64,000 nt of DNA from Bog-752 sp963760655 (lineage in GTDB: Bacteria > Actinomycetota > Thermoleophilia > UBA2241). The position numbers were made by a program, and so were the translations under genes. The DNA lies in assembly GCA_963760655.1 (NCBI GenBank), contig CAVXDR010000005.1:682001-746000 (forward strand), given 5' to 3'. Shown piece by piece: positions 1 to 8,393 of the stretch. Position 1 is the stretch's first letter. Every line of letters begins with the position of its first letter. Under the pieces are notes generated by a model. That model was not told the DNA's origin. It did no database searches and saw only the letters and a list, made by a program, of their open reading frames with translations.

Positions 1-1187
1 AACACGCTCGGTCGGGCGCCCAGGGTCACCTGCAGGGTGATCGTCTGCGAGCCCCTGACGAGCGTCACCTTCACCCGATCGCCGGGCTTGTGCTCCGTGA
101 CGAACGTCGAGAGGTCGTCGTTGCTGGTCACGGCGGTGCCGTCGATCTTCGTGATCACGTCGCCGCCGGTCACATAGACCTGGTCCTGCAGGGCGACCTG
201 CTTGCCGCCGCCGCGGATGCCGGCCTTGGCCGCCGGGCTGCCGCTCTCGACGCTCGCCACGAGCACGCCCTGCTCGATCTTCAGGCCGAGCGCCTTGGCG
301 ACGTCGGGCGAGATCGTCTGGCCCGAGACGCCCAGCCAGGCGTAGACCGCCTTGCCGGTCTTCTCGATCTGGTCCATCACGCTCGCCGCGGTGTCGATCG
401 GCACGGCGAACCCGAGTCCCTGGTTGCCGCCCGACTGCGACGCGATCTGCTCGTTGATGCCGATCACCTTGCCGGCGCCGTCGATCAGCGGCCCGCCCGA
501 GTTGCCCTCGTTGATGGCCGCGTCGGTCTGGATGCCGTTCGAGATGGTCGAGCCGTTCGGCGACTGCAGGTTGCGGTCGGTGGCCGACACGATGCCCGAG
601 GTGAGCGTGAAGTCGTAACCCAGGGGGTTGCCGATCGCCACCACGGGCTCGCCGACCTCGACCGCGGTCGACTCGCCGAGCGGCAGCGGATTGAGCGTCG
701 GTGCCTTGGCCGGGTCGACCTTGAGCACGGCGACGTCGCTCGTCGCGTCGACGCCGACGATCTTCGCGGCGACCGGCGTCGTCTGCGAGCCCGCGCCCTT
801 GAAGACGACCGACACCTTGCTCGCCGCCTGGCCGTCGTTCGACACGACGTGGGCGTTCGTCAGGATGTAACCCTGCCGGGCCACGACGAAGCCCGAGCCG
901 AGCGCCTGGGACTGGCCCGTGACGGGCCCGAAGAAGGTCTGCTCGGTGGTCCGCAGGGTCGAGACCACCTCGACCACGCCCGAGGCCTCGCGCCGGTAGA
1001 TCTCGGCGGGGGTGAGGGTGGCCGTCGCGCCGGCCGTCGCGGGCGGCGCCGTGGCCGCCGTGCTCACCACGGTCGTCTTGTTCGTGCGCACCGGCAGCAC
1101 GCCGGTCGCCATCAGGACGACGACGGCGATAGCGGCGACGGCCACGCCCGAGACGAACGTGAGCGCATGCGATCGCAGTCGAGCCAT
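1..1187 (-). CDS. htrA: HtrA/DegP-like membrane-anchored serine protease with PDZ domain (3' end outside window)
   Basis: An envelope serine protease of the trypsin-like HtrA family, expected to degrade or sense misfolded exported proteins. The start is ATG at 1187, seven bases after an AGGAGG. A hydrophobic anchor lies at residues about 11-32, followed by a Thr/Ala-rich linker. The catalytic triad is visible as His113 (TNAHVV), Asp151 (TSDVAVL) and Ser230 (GNSGGP). A PDZ domain begins near residue 300, and the frame is still open at base 1, so only the last residues are missing. It is divergent from an OmpR-type regulator and a histidine kinase. The same gene set occurs at the mycobacterial mprA-mprB-pepD locus, so control by that two-component system is likely. 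The family call is secure; the regulatory link is inferred. Confidence 0.95.
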   Translation of the reverse strand, partial: MARLRSHALTFVSGVAVAAIAVVVLMATGVLPVRTNKTTVVSTAATAPPATAGATATLTPAEIYRREASGVVEVVSTLRTTEQTFFGPVTGQSQALGSGFVVARQGYILTNAHVVSNDGQAASKVSVVFKGAGSQTTPVAAKIVGVDATSDVAVLKVDPAKAPTLNPLPLGESTAVEVGEPVVAIGNPLGYDFTLTSGIVSATDRNLQSPNGSTISNGIQTDAAINEGNSGGPLIDGAGKVIGINEQIASQSGGNQGLGFAVPIDTAASVMDQIEKTGKAVYAWLGVSGQTISPDVAKALGLKIEQGVLVASVESGSPAAKAGIRGGGKQVALQDQVYVTGGDVITKIDGTAVTSNDDLSTFVTEHKPGDRVKVTLVRGSQTITLQVTLGARPSV

Positions 1188-1406
1188 GCCCCTGCCTCCT
1201 TACCCGCCGACTTTCGCCTTTCTTGTAGTCGGCCTCGCTGTGGGAAAGCTGTGACTGACCTTGGGCCACTCTGAGAATACCCACTGCACATAGCCACCAC
1301 AGAATCTTCTCAGCACCTCCACAGTATGTGACCGTACAATGCCCTGCAGCGGGCGCGGTCGTGTCGCGGGCCGCGCCGTGAGGGTCGGCGAGCGAGGAGG
1401 CAGACG
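1188..1406. promoter_or_regulatory. Divergent promoter region between htrA and the response regulator gene
   Basis: This 219-bp gap separates two divergent genes and must hold both promoters. A TACAAT hexamer at 1335-1340 is a reasonable -10 for the regulator gene, but no good -35 precedes it. An inverted repeat CTGAGAA (1271-1277) and TTCTCAG (1307-1313) could be a binding site for the adjacent OmpR-type regulator. TGTGAC also occurs twice nearby in direct orientation. No experimental support can be read from sequence. Confidence 0.4.
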
Positions 1407-2099
1407 GTGAGCGACAACCCCAAGATCCTGGTCGTCGACGACGAAGAGAGCCTGACCGACCTGATCGGTCTCGCGCTGCGCTACGAACAGTTCGAGGTCG
1501 ATGTCGCCCACACGGCCCGCGCCGCCCTCGGCAAGGTGACGAGCTTCCATCCCGACCTCGTGGTGCTCGACGTCATGCTGCCCGATCAGGACGGCTTCGA
1601 GGTCGCCCGCCGCATGGCGGCCGAGTCGCCGTCGACGCCGGTGCTGTTCCTCACCGCGCGCGACGGCACCGAAGACAAGGTGCGCGGCCTCACGCTGGGC
1701 GGCGACGACTACATGACCAAGCCCTTCAGCCTCGAGGAGCTCGTGGCCCGCATCCGCGCCATCCTGCGCCGCACACGCCCGGCCGAGGGCGACCACCAGC
1801 GCCTGGTCTACTCCGATCTCGAGATGGACGAAGACACCTACGAGGTACGCCGCGGCGGGCAGCGCATCGACCTGACCGCGACCGAGTACAAGCTGCTGCG
1901 CTACCTCATGCTCAACCGCCGCCGCGTGCTCTCCAAGGCGCAGATCCTCGACCACGTCTGGAACTACGACTTCGCCGGCGACGCCAACGTCGTGGAGATC
2001 TACATCAGCTACCTGCGCAAGAAGCTCGACCCTACGGGGCCCTCCCTCATCCACACCGTGCGCGGCTTCGGCTACTGCCTGCGCGACGCGCAGGACTGA
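1407..2099 (+). CDS. OmpR/PhoB-family response regulator
   Basis: A two-component DNA-binding response regulator of 230 residues. The receiver domain (about 1-120) has the acidic pair Asp11-Asp12, the phosphoacceptor Asp55 (VVLDVMLP), Thr83 and Lys105. The C-terminal winged helix of the OmpR type covers about 130-228, ending in the usual VRGFGY motif. The start is GTG at 1407, six bases after GAGGAGG. The cognate kinase follows after 31 bases, so the two are co-transcribed. The divergent htrA gene is the likely target. Length and motifs are normal for the family. Confidence 0.95.
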   Translation: MSDNPKILVVDDEESLTDLIGLALRYEQFEVDVAHTARAALGKVTSFHPDLVVLDVMLPDQDGFEVARRMAAESPSTPVLFLTARDGTEDKVRGLTLGGDDYMTKPFSLEELVARIRAILRRTRPAEGDHQRLVYSDLEMDEDTYEVRRGGQRIDLTATEYKLLRYLMLNRRRVLSKAQILDHVWNYDFAGDANVVEIYISYLRKKLDPTGPSLIHTVRGFGYCLRDAQD

Positions 2100-2130
2100 C
2101 GGGCGCGAGAGAGACCGGGAAGGACCGCGC

Positions 2131-3696
2131 GTGACGCTCCGACTGCGACTGCTGCTCGCCCTGGTCGGCCTGGTCGCCGTCGGGCTGCTCGCGGCCGACG
2201 GCGCCACGTACCTGTCGCTGCAGTCGTTCCTGCTGAACCGCGTCGACCAGCAGCTCGTCGCGGCCACGCAGCCGCTGCTCGAGAAGCTCGACGGACTGGG
2301 CTCGGGCCTCGGCTATCAGGGGCCCGGGGGCCAGCGGGAGAACACCGACCTGCCGCCGGGCACGTACGGCTCGATCGTCGGCGACGACGGCCAGGTCGTC
2401 CTGCAGACCAACCTCGGCTACAGCGTCTCGTCGGCCGCCCCGTCGCTCCCGGCGCATCTCGCGCAGACCCTGGCGCACGACGGCGGCCGTACGACGTTCA
2501 CGACGGGAGCCAAGGACTCCTCACTGCACTTCCGCGTGCTCGCCCAGACGGTGACCGACCAGAGCACCTCGACGACCGCCACGCTCATCATCGCCATCCC
2601 CCTGACCGAGGTGAGCCAGACGCAGAGCCGCCTCGCGCTGGTCGAGATCCTCGTCACGCTGACGGTGCTCGTCGGCCTCGGCCTGCTGGCCTGGTGGATC
2701 GTGCGTCGCGAGCTGCGCCCGCTCGACGACATGGCCGCAACGGCGGGTGCGATCGCCGCCGGCGACCTCACCCGCCGCGTCGCCCCCGCCGACGACCGCA
2801 GCGAGGTGGGGCGCCTGGGCACGGCGCTGAACGCCATGCTCACCCAGATCGAAGAGGCCTTCACCCGGCAGCACAACTCCGAGAACGCGCTGCGGCGGTT
2901 CCTCGCCCAGGCGTCGCACGAGCTGCGCACGCCGCTCGCGTCGGTCCGCGGCTACGCTGAGCTGTTCCGCCGCGGCGCCCGCGAGCGGCCCGAGGACCTC
3001 GACCTTGCGATGCGCCGCATCGAGCAGGAGGCGGCGCGCATGGGCGCGCTCGTCGAGGACCTGCTGCTGCTCGCCCGCCTCGACGAGGGCCGCGCTCCCG
3101 ATCGCCGCCCGGTCGACCTCACCCAGCTCGCGGCCGACGCCGCCGCCGACGCCCGCATCGTGGCGCCCGGCCGCGACGTGTCGGTCGAGCAGACCGGCCC
3201 GGTGACCGTGGCCGGCGACGAGAGCCGCCTGCGCCAGGTGCTCGGCAATCTCGTGACGAACGCCCTGCGCCACGGCGGGCCCGACGCCCACGTGCGTCTG
3301 AGCACGAGCGTGACCGCCGACCAAGCCGTCCTCGAGGTCGCAGACGACGGTCCCGGCATGCGCCCCGAGGTCGCGGCGCGGGCCTTCGAGCCGTTCTACC
3401 GGCCCGAGGAATCGCGCGCCCGAGGCGAGGGCACGGCCGGCCTCGGCCTGTCGATCGTCGCCGCCATCGCCGAGGCGCACGGCGGCCGGGTCGAGCTCGT
3501 CACGGCGCCGGGCCAGGGCGCCACGTTCCGCGTGCTCCTGCCGCTCGAGCCGCCGGCCGGCGGCGAGCGCATGCAGGCCGGCGAGGCCGAGACGGTGCCC
3601 CCCCGGCTCTGGACGCCGCACGACCCGGCGGTCGCCGGCACACCGCCCGCCGCCGACGCCGAGGACCGCGCGGCGCCGGGCGAACCGGTAGACTAG
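2131..3696 (+). CDS. Sensor histidine kinase (HAMP-HisKA-HATPase)
   Basis: A membrane sensor kinase of 521 residues. Transmembrane segments at about 4-24 and 168-190 flank an extracytoplasmic sensor region with no recognisable ligand domain. HAMP lies at about 191-243. The HisKA box ASHELRTPLA carries the phosphoacceptor His263. The ATPase domain shows the N box (NLVTNALRHG), the G1 box (ADDGPGM) and the G2 box (GTAGLGLS). The start is GTG at 2131 after GGAAGGA. The last 45 residues are a Pro/Ala-rich tail of no recognisable function. By position it phosphorylates the regulator encoded just upstream. The set resembles MprAB of mycobacteria, which responds to envelope stress; that parallel is inference. 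Confidence 0.94.
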   Translation: MTLRLRLLLALVGLVAVGLLAADGATYLSLQSFLLNRVDQQLVAATQPLLEKLDGLGSGLGYQGPGGQRENTDLPPGTYGSIVGDDGQVVLQTNLGYSVSSAAPSLPAHLAQTLAHDGGRTTFTTGAKDSSLHFRVLAQTVTDQSTSTTATLIIAIPLTEVSQTQSRLALVEILVTLTVLVGLGLLAWWIVRRELRPLDDMAATAGAIAAGDLTRRVAPADDRSEVGRLGTALNAMLTQIEEAFTRQHNSENALRRFLAQASHELRTPLASVRGYAELFRRGARERPEDLDLAMRRIEQEAARMGALVEDLLLLARLDEGRAPDRRPVDLTQLAADAAADARIVAPGRDVSVEQTGPVTVAGDESRLRQVLGNLVTNALRHGGPDAHVRLSTSVTADQAVLEVADDGPGMRPEVAARAFEPFYRPEESRARGEGTAGLGLSIVAAIAEAHGGRVELVTAPGQGATFRVLLPLEPPAGGERMQAGEAETVPPRLWTPHDPAVAGTPPAADAEDRAAPGEPVD

Positions 3697-3744
3697 GCGC
3701 GGCGGCGGCGGCAGGGCCGGCACGCGCCGCCCGCCGGTCCCGCG

Positions 3745-3761
3745 GGCCCGGTCGCCGGGCC
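3745..3761 (+). terminator. Short GC hairpin after the kinase gene
   Basis: GGCCCGG and CCGGGCC flank a TCG loop about 50 bases after the kinase stop and just before the next gene. No T-run follows. It may attenuate read-through between the two-component operon and the aminotransferase gene. Confidence 0.35.
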
Positions 3762-3787
3762 GGCCACGCTCGAGGAGCCGAACCGTC

Positions 3788-5140
3788 ATGAAGCTCGATG
3801 TCCCCTACGTCCGGCGGCAGTTCCCCGCCCTCGCGCGCACCGTCGACGGCCGGCCCGTCGCCTATTTCGACAGCCCCGGCGGCACCCAGGTGCCGCAGCG
3901 CGTGGCCGACGCCGTGACCGACTACCTGCTCGGACACAACTCCAACACGCACGGGTTCTTCGCCTCGACGATCGAGACCGACCACATCCTGGCCGACGCC
4001 CGCGACGCCCTGGCCGACTTCCTCGGCTGCGACTGGGACGAGGTGGCCTTCGGCGCCAACACGACGACCCTCAACTTCCTGCTTGCCCACAGCCTGGTGC
4101 GCGACCTCCACGAGGGCGACGAGATCGTCCTCACCGAGATCGACCACGAGGCCAACCGCGGCCCCTGGATCTCGCTGCAGGACCGCGGCGTCGTGCTGCG
4201 CGAGGCGCCCGTCGATCCGGCCACCTGCACGCTCGACTGGGACGCCTTCGCGCAGCTCGTCAACGAGCGCACGAGGATCGTCGCGATCGTCTGGGCGAGC
4301 AACGCGGTCGGCACCATCAACGACGTCGCCCGGGCGGTCGAGATTGCCCATTCGGTCGGCGCGCTGGTCGTGGTCGACGCCGTGCACTACGCCTTGCACG
4401 GTGTGATCGACGTCGCCGCCCTGGGCTGCGACTTTCTGCTCTGCTCGGCCTACAAGTTCTTCGCGCCGCACGTCGGCGTGCTCTACGCACGGCACCAGGC
4501 CGCCGAGCTCGTGCGGCCGCTGCGCCTGCGCACGCAGCTCCGCGAGACGCCCTTCAAATTCGAGACCGGCACGCTCAACCACGAGGGCATCGCCGGCGCG
4601 GCCGCGGCCGTCGACTTCATCGCCGACCTCGGTCGTCACCACCAGCGCCGCGTCGCCGCCGACCCCGAGCTCGGTCCGCGTCTCGAGGGACTCGCGGGCC
4701 GCCGCCGCCAGATCGTCGCCGGCATGCTGGCAACCGAGGCCCACGAGCAGCCCCTGGCCCGCCACCTGATCGAGGAGCTGCACGCCACGCCCGGCGTCAC
4801 CGTCTACGGCCCATCCGACGGCCATCCACGCACCTCGACCGTGGCGTTCACCGTCGACGGCATACGGCCCGAAGAGGTCTGCCGGCGCCTGGGCGCCGAG
4901 GGCCTGTTCCTGTGGGACGGCCACTTCTACGCCATCCGCCTGGTCGAGCGCCTCGGCCTGATCGACGGCGGCGGCCTGGTACGCGCCGGCCTGGCCCCGT
5001 ACACCACGCCGCGCGAGGTCGAGCGGCTGATCGCGGCCGTGCGGCGCCTGGCGCCCGGTGCGCCGGCGCGGCGCGCCGGGTCGCGGCAGGGCGACCGCCA
5101 CGCGAGCCGCGGTCCCGAGCGTCGCGCGGCCGACGCCTGA
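3788..5140 (+). CDS. Cysteine-desulfurase-like PLP aminotransferase (class V fold)
   Basis: A fold-type I PLP enzyme of 450 residues resembling the 'cysteine desulfurase-like' family (TIGR01976 type) rather than IscS/SufS. Opening residues PVAYFDSPGGTQVP are typical. His120 stacks near the cofactor, and Lys223 in SAYKFFAPH is the Schiff-base lysine. No mobile catalytic Cys loop like that of IscS is evident, so true cysteine desulfuration is uncertain. The start is ATG at 3788 with GAGGAG upstream. Homoserine dehydrogenase follows after 25 bases and is probably co-transcribed, which hints at a role in amino acid metabolism. The last 40 residues are a low-complexity Arg/Ala-rich tail. Confidence 0.85.
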   Translation: MKLDVPYVRRQFPALARTVDGRPVAYFDSPGGTQVPQRVADAVTDYLLGHNSNTHGFFASTIETDHILADARDALADFLGCDWDEVAFGANTTTLNFLLAHSLVRDLHEGDEIVLTEIDHEANRGPWISLQDRGVVLREAPVDPATCTLDWDAFAQLVNERTRIVAIVWASNAVGTINDVARAVEIAHSVGALVVVDAVHYALHGVIDVAALGCDFLLCSAYKFFAPHVGVLYARHQAAELVRPLRLRTQLRETPFKFETGTLNHEGIAGAAAAVDFIADLGRHHQRRVAADPELGPRLEGLAGRRRQIVAGMLATEAHEQPLARHLIEELHATPGVTVYGPSDGHPRTSTVAFTVDGIRPEEVCRRLGAEGLFLWDGHFYAIRLVERLGLIDGGGLVRAGLAPYTTPREVERLIAAVRRLAPGAPARRAGSRQGDRHASRGPERRAADA

Positions 5141-5165
5141 GGGCGCGACCGGGGAACGGCACACC

Positions 5166-6341
5166 ATGCCCGCCGTCGTCACACGCAAGGTCTGTCTGCT
5201 CGGGTTCGGGAACGTGGGGCGACGGTTCTGCGAGCTCGTCGCCCGCAACGACGACGAGCTCGCCCGGCGTCACGGCCTGCGGCTGCGCTTCGTCGCCGTG
5301 GGCACCGGGTCGCACGGCAGCATCGCCGGCCCCGCCGGCCTGAGCGCCGCCGAGGTGCTCGAGGTGGCCGACGCGGGGACGGCGCCGGGAGCCGGCGCGG
5401 CGCCCGTTTCGGCCGCACTGTTCCCCGAGGCCTCGCGACCCGGCATCGAGCTGATCGTCTCGAGCGGCGCCGACGTGCTCGTCGAGGCGACCCCGCTCGA
5501 CCCGCACGGCGGCCGCGCCGCGATCGCTCACGTCGAGGCCGCGCTCATCGGCGGCGCCGACGTCGTGACCGTCAACAAGGGGCCGATCGCCTGGGACCAC
5601 CGACGCCTCGCCGGTCTCGCGGCGGCCCGCGGCCGGCGCCTGCTGTTCGAGGGCACGGTCATGGACGGCTGTCCCGTCTTCGACCTGTTCCGCTCCTGCC
5701 TGCCGGACTGCCGCTTGCTCGGCTTCGACGCGGTGTTCAACTCGACCACCAACTTCATCCTCGACGCGATGGGCGAGGGCGCCGGCTTCGCCGACGCCCT
5801 CGCCCGCGTCCAGGCCGCCGGCTACGCCGAGACCGACCCCTCCCACGACATCGACGGCCACGACGCGGCCGCCAAGACGGCGGCCCTCGCCACCGTGCTC
5901 ATGGACTCGGCGGTCACGCCCGACGACGTCGCGAAGGACACGATCCGCGGCATCACGGCCGAGCGCGTCGCGGCGGTGCGCAGCGCGGGCCGTCGCCTGC
6001 GCGTCGTCTGCTCGGCGGGCGAGCGCGGAGCGTCGATCGCCGAGCCGCGGGCCGCGGCCGACTCGGGTATCGCCGCGGCGGCCGCGGCGGGCGTCGACGC
6101 CGCGCCGGATGGCTCGGGCGAGTCGCGCGAGCCTGCCACGCGACGCGTTCGCCCACCGGTCGTGCGCCTGACCGAGCTCGAACCCGACCACCCGCTGTAC
6201 GCAGCGGGCGGCTCTACCCTGTCGGTCCTGCTGCACACCGACCTCATGGGCACCGTGCAGGTCGCCGAGCACGGCGCCCTGCCCGAGCAGACCGCTTACG
6301 CCGTGTACGCCGACCTGCTGTCGCTGCACGAGGGACGGTAG
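5166..6341 (+). CDS. hom: Homoserine dehydrogenase
   Basis: NAD(P)-dependent reduction of aspartate semialdehyde to homoserine, the branch point to Thr, Met and Ile. The 391-residue protein has an N-terminal dinucleotide fold (LLGFGNVGRR, 11-20). Lys138 lies in VNKGP. The homoserine-binding segment around 190-240 includes FNSTTNF, Glu222 and Lys237. There is no obvious C-terminal ACT domain, so feedback control by threonine may be absent. ATG at 5166 is preferred over upstream in-frame codons because GGGGAA precedes it and it begins right at the conserved fold. An Ala-rich insertion around residue 305 lies between the catalytic core and the C-terminal piece. Confidence 0.9.
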   Translation: MPAVVTRKVCLLGFGNVGRRFCELVARNDDELARRHGLRLRFVAVGTGSHGSIAGPAGLSAAEVLEVADAGTAPGAGAAPVSAALFPEASRPGIELIVSSGADVLVEATPLDPHGGRAAIAHVEAALIGGADVVTVNKGPIAWDHRRLAGLAAARGRRLLFEGTVMDGCPVFDLFRSCLPDCRLLGFDAVFNSTTNFILDAMGEGAGFADALARVQAAGYAETDPSHDIDGHDAAAKTAALATVLMDSAVTPDDVAKDTIRGITAERVAAVRSAGRRLRVVCSAGERGASIAEPRAAADSGIAAAAAAGVDAAPDGSGESREPATRRVRPPVVRLTELEPDHPLYAAGGSTLSVLLHTDLMGTVQVAEHGALPEQTAYAVYADLLSLHEGR

Positions 6342-6380
6342 CCGGGCGGCTCGCAGGTCTCGGTCTGCGTCCCCGCCAGC

Positions 6381-6449
6381 CCGACCTGTGTCACCCCGCC
6401 AGCCCGACCTGCATCACCCCGCGGGCCCGACCTGCATCACCCCGCGGGC
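6381..6449. repeat. 23-bp tandem repeat between convergent genes
   Basis: Three copies of a 23-bp unit beginning CCGACCTG run head to tail at 6381-6403, 6404-6426 and 6427-6449. The last two are identical and the first differs at a few positions. Decayed copies extend on both sides. The array sits between the stops of homoserine dehydrogenase (+) and the amidase gene (-). Confidence 0.8.
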
Positions 6450-6502
6450 CGCCTGCGACGCCTCGCGGACCCCGCCTGCGCCACCCCACGGTGCGGCCCG
6501 CG

Positions 6503-7432
6503 CTACTCCTGGTCGTCGAGCGCCTGGCGGAAGCGCGTCACGGCAGCCGCGTTCCAGTCGACGTGGTCGTTGCGCGCGCCGGTCAGGTCCTTGAAGAAGG
6601 GTGACGCGTTGGCCATGGCGTGGCCGATCACGTCGTCGGTCGGGATGTCGTAGGTGGCCTGCAGCCAGGCGACCAGGCGCAGGCCGGCGTCGACCTGTCG
6701 CTGCCGCGCGAAGATGTCGGCGATCGCCTGCGCGGGCCCCGAGGCGGCCGGCTGCACGAACTCGATGCCGATCGCGCACCAGTCGAGCCCGACGGCGTGG
6801 CGGCAACGTACGTCGAGCGGCACCTGCTGATAGATCGTGCCGTTCTCGTCGATCACGAAGTGAGCGGCCACCCCTGGCAGCTCGCCGAGGGCCGGCGCGT
6901 TGGCGGCGAAGGTCGCGTGCGCCGAGGCGTAGGTCGAGGTCGCCGTGTAGTGGAGCACGATGACCTTGGGGTGCAGCACCCACGTGTCCTGGCCGTAGTG
7001 ACGCTTGCAGAATGCCGCCATCTCGGCCTTGCGAGTCGCGCCGTAGGGGATGAGGTCCGACACGATCGGCGGCGCCGGTATGCCGGCGCTCGCGCCCGGG
7101 CTGGGCGAGACGCCGCTCTCGGCCGGGCTCGGCGAGACGCCGTGCTGGGCCGTCGGCGAGGCGCTTGGCGATGCCGCGGGCCCGCCGGAGCCGGTCGCCG
7201 CGGCGCTCGGACCGGCAGACGCGCCGGCGAGCGCGACCGGCGGTCCGGGTCGTGCGCCTTTGTGCGCCCAGCGCTGCCAGGGCTTGAACACGGCGAGCGC
7301 CGCCGCCAGCACCACGAGCACGAGTACGACGAACACGAGGCCGCGCCGCCGGCGCGTGCGCCGGCGCGACGCCTCGCGCCGCGCCATGCGGGTGCCCTGC
7401 TCGCCGGGGCCGCGCTCGAAGAAATCGCTCAT
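6503..7432 (-). CDS. Membrane-anchored N-acetylmuramoyl-L-alanine amidase (Amidase_2)
   Basis: A cell-wall hydrolase cutting the amide bond between MurNAc and L-Ala. The 309-residue protein starts with a very basic cytoplasmic stretch, one transmembrane helix at 31-49, and a Ser/Pro-rich spacer (about 65-118). The Amidase_2 domain follows at about 150-305. The probable zinc ligands are His161 (VLHYTAT) and His271 (IGHAMAN), with a third near Asp289/His290. GGAGG lies just before the ATG. The spacer would let the enzyme reach the wall from the membrane. It is the last gene of a minus-strand series with an EamA transporter gene 86 bases upstream. Confidence 0.9.
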   Translation of the reverse strand: MSDFFERGPGEQGTRMARREASRRRTRRRRGLVFVVLVLVVLAAALAVFKPWQRWAHKGARPGPPVALAGASAGPSAAATGSGGPAASPSASPTAQHGVSPSPAESGVSPSPGASAGIPAPPIVSDLIPYGATRKAEMAAFCKRHYGQDTWVLHPKVIVLHYTATSTYASAHATFAANAPALGELPGVAAHFVIDENGTIYQQVPLDVRCRHAVGLDWCAIGIEFVQPAASGPAQAIADIFARQRQVDAGLRLVAWLQATYDIPTDDVIGHAMANASPFFKDLTGARNDHVDWNAAAVTRFRQALDDQE

Positions 7433-7518
7433 CGTCCTCCGTCTTCTGGCGTAGCCCTACACCGTACACGCCGCCGAGCGGTGGTGCACGCTCCGGTGCG
7501 GCTCGGGCGCCCCCGGGC

Positions 7519-8352
7519 TCAGACGGCCAGCGCGAGCAGGCTGACGCCGGCCAGCGTGCAGGCGATGCCGACCCATTGATGCCGGCGCGGCCGCTCGTGG
7601 AGCAGCGCCACGCCGAGGATCACGGCGAAGGTGCCGAACTGGGTCGTGGCGATGGCCGCGACCGTGGGCGGCCCCAGCGCGATCGCGATCGTAAAGCACG
7701 ACAGGCCGCCGAGCTCGAGCGCGCCGGCGCCGACCGCCACCGGGCGCAACCGCCCGGGCAGGGTGAGGCCGCCGGTCAGCAGCGCGAACGGCAGGGCGAT
7801 GACGAGAGAGACCGACCGTGAGACCGCCGTCTGCGACAGCCAGCTCAGGGCGTGGGCGTAGCTGTACAGCACGAGGACGGCGCCGAACAGCAGGCCCGAC
7901 GCCAGGGCCCAGGGAACGCCGCGGGCCGTCTTGGCGCGACGCTCGACCGAGGCGAGCACGGCGCCCAGCACGCACAGCGCGAGCGACAGACCGAGCAGCG
8001 GGGTCAGCCGTGCGCCGAGCACCACGAAGGCACCGGTCGCGTAGGCGCCCTGCAGCGCGTTCAGCGCCGACATCAGGCCGAGGTCGCCGCTCGCCAAGGC
8101 GCGCAGCAGGCAGACGAAGGCGACGACATAGGCGGCGCCGGCGAGGCCCGCAAAGCCGGCGGCGCGCCACTGCGCGCCGCCGCTCGGCAGCCCGTCGACG
8201 ATGAGCGCCACCGGCAACACGATGACGGCACCGGTCAGGAGCACCCAAGCGACCTGGGTGAGCGCGCGGGTGGCCCGCGTGACCCGCTGCGAGAGCATGT
8301 CGCTCGACGCATAGGAGAAGGCGGAGAGCAGGCCGACGAGGACGGTGAGCAC
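7519..8352 (-). CDS. EamA/DMT-superfamily transporter
   Basis: A 277-residue polytopic protein with about ten predicted helices in two EamA halves, the second beginning near residue 145. Members export or import small metabolites such as amino acids and amines; the substrate cannot be predicted. There is no Shine-Dalgarno. Instead TAGACT ends six bases before the GTG start at 8352, suggesting a leaderless message. It is the first of six EamA genes in this window and is not closely similar to the four-gene cluster at 52-56 kb. Confidence 0.87.
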   Translation of the reverse strand: MLTVLVGLLSAFSYASSDMLSQRVTRATRALTQVAWVLLTGAVIVLPVALIVDGLPSGGAQWRAAGFAGLAGAAYVVAFVCLLRALASGDLGLMSALNALQGAYATGAFVVLGARLTPLLGLSLALCVLGAVLASVERRAKTARGVPWALASGLLFGAVLVLYSYAHALSWLSQTAVSRSVSLVIALPFALLTGGLTLPGRLRPVAVGAGALELGGLSCFTIAIALGPPTVAAIATTQFGTFAVILGVALLHERPRRHQWVGIACTLAGVSLLALAV

Positions 8353-8358
8353 GGCGGT

Positions 8359-8364
8359 AGTCTA
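8359..8364 (-). promoter_or_regulatory. -10 hexamer TAGACT for a leaderless EamA mRNA
   Basis: TAGACT on the minus strand is followed by six bases and then the GTG start, placing the expected transcription start at the initiation codon. The same TAGACTACCG...GTG arrangement occurs upstream of the ABC ATPase gene at 39763. No clear -35 is visible. Confidence 0.4.
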
Positions 8365-8393
8365 CAGGAGGGAGCGCGGCGGCCGGAGCGCGC

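Noticed and set aside
6381..6449. CRISPR array
   Set aside because: Units are contiguous without spacers and only three copies; no cas genes are in the window. The same holds for 16101-16157.
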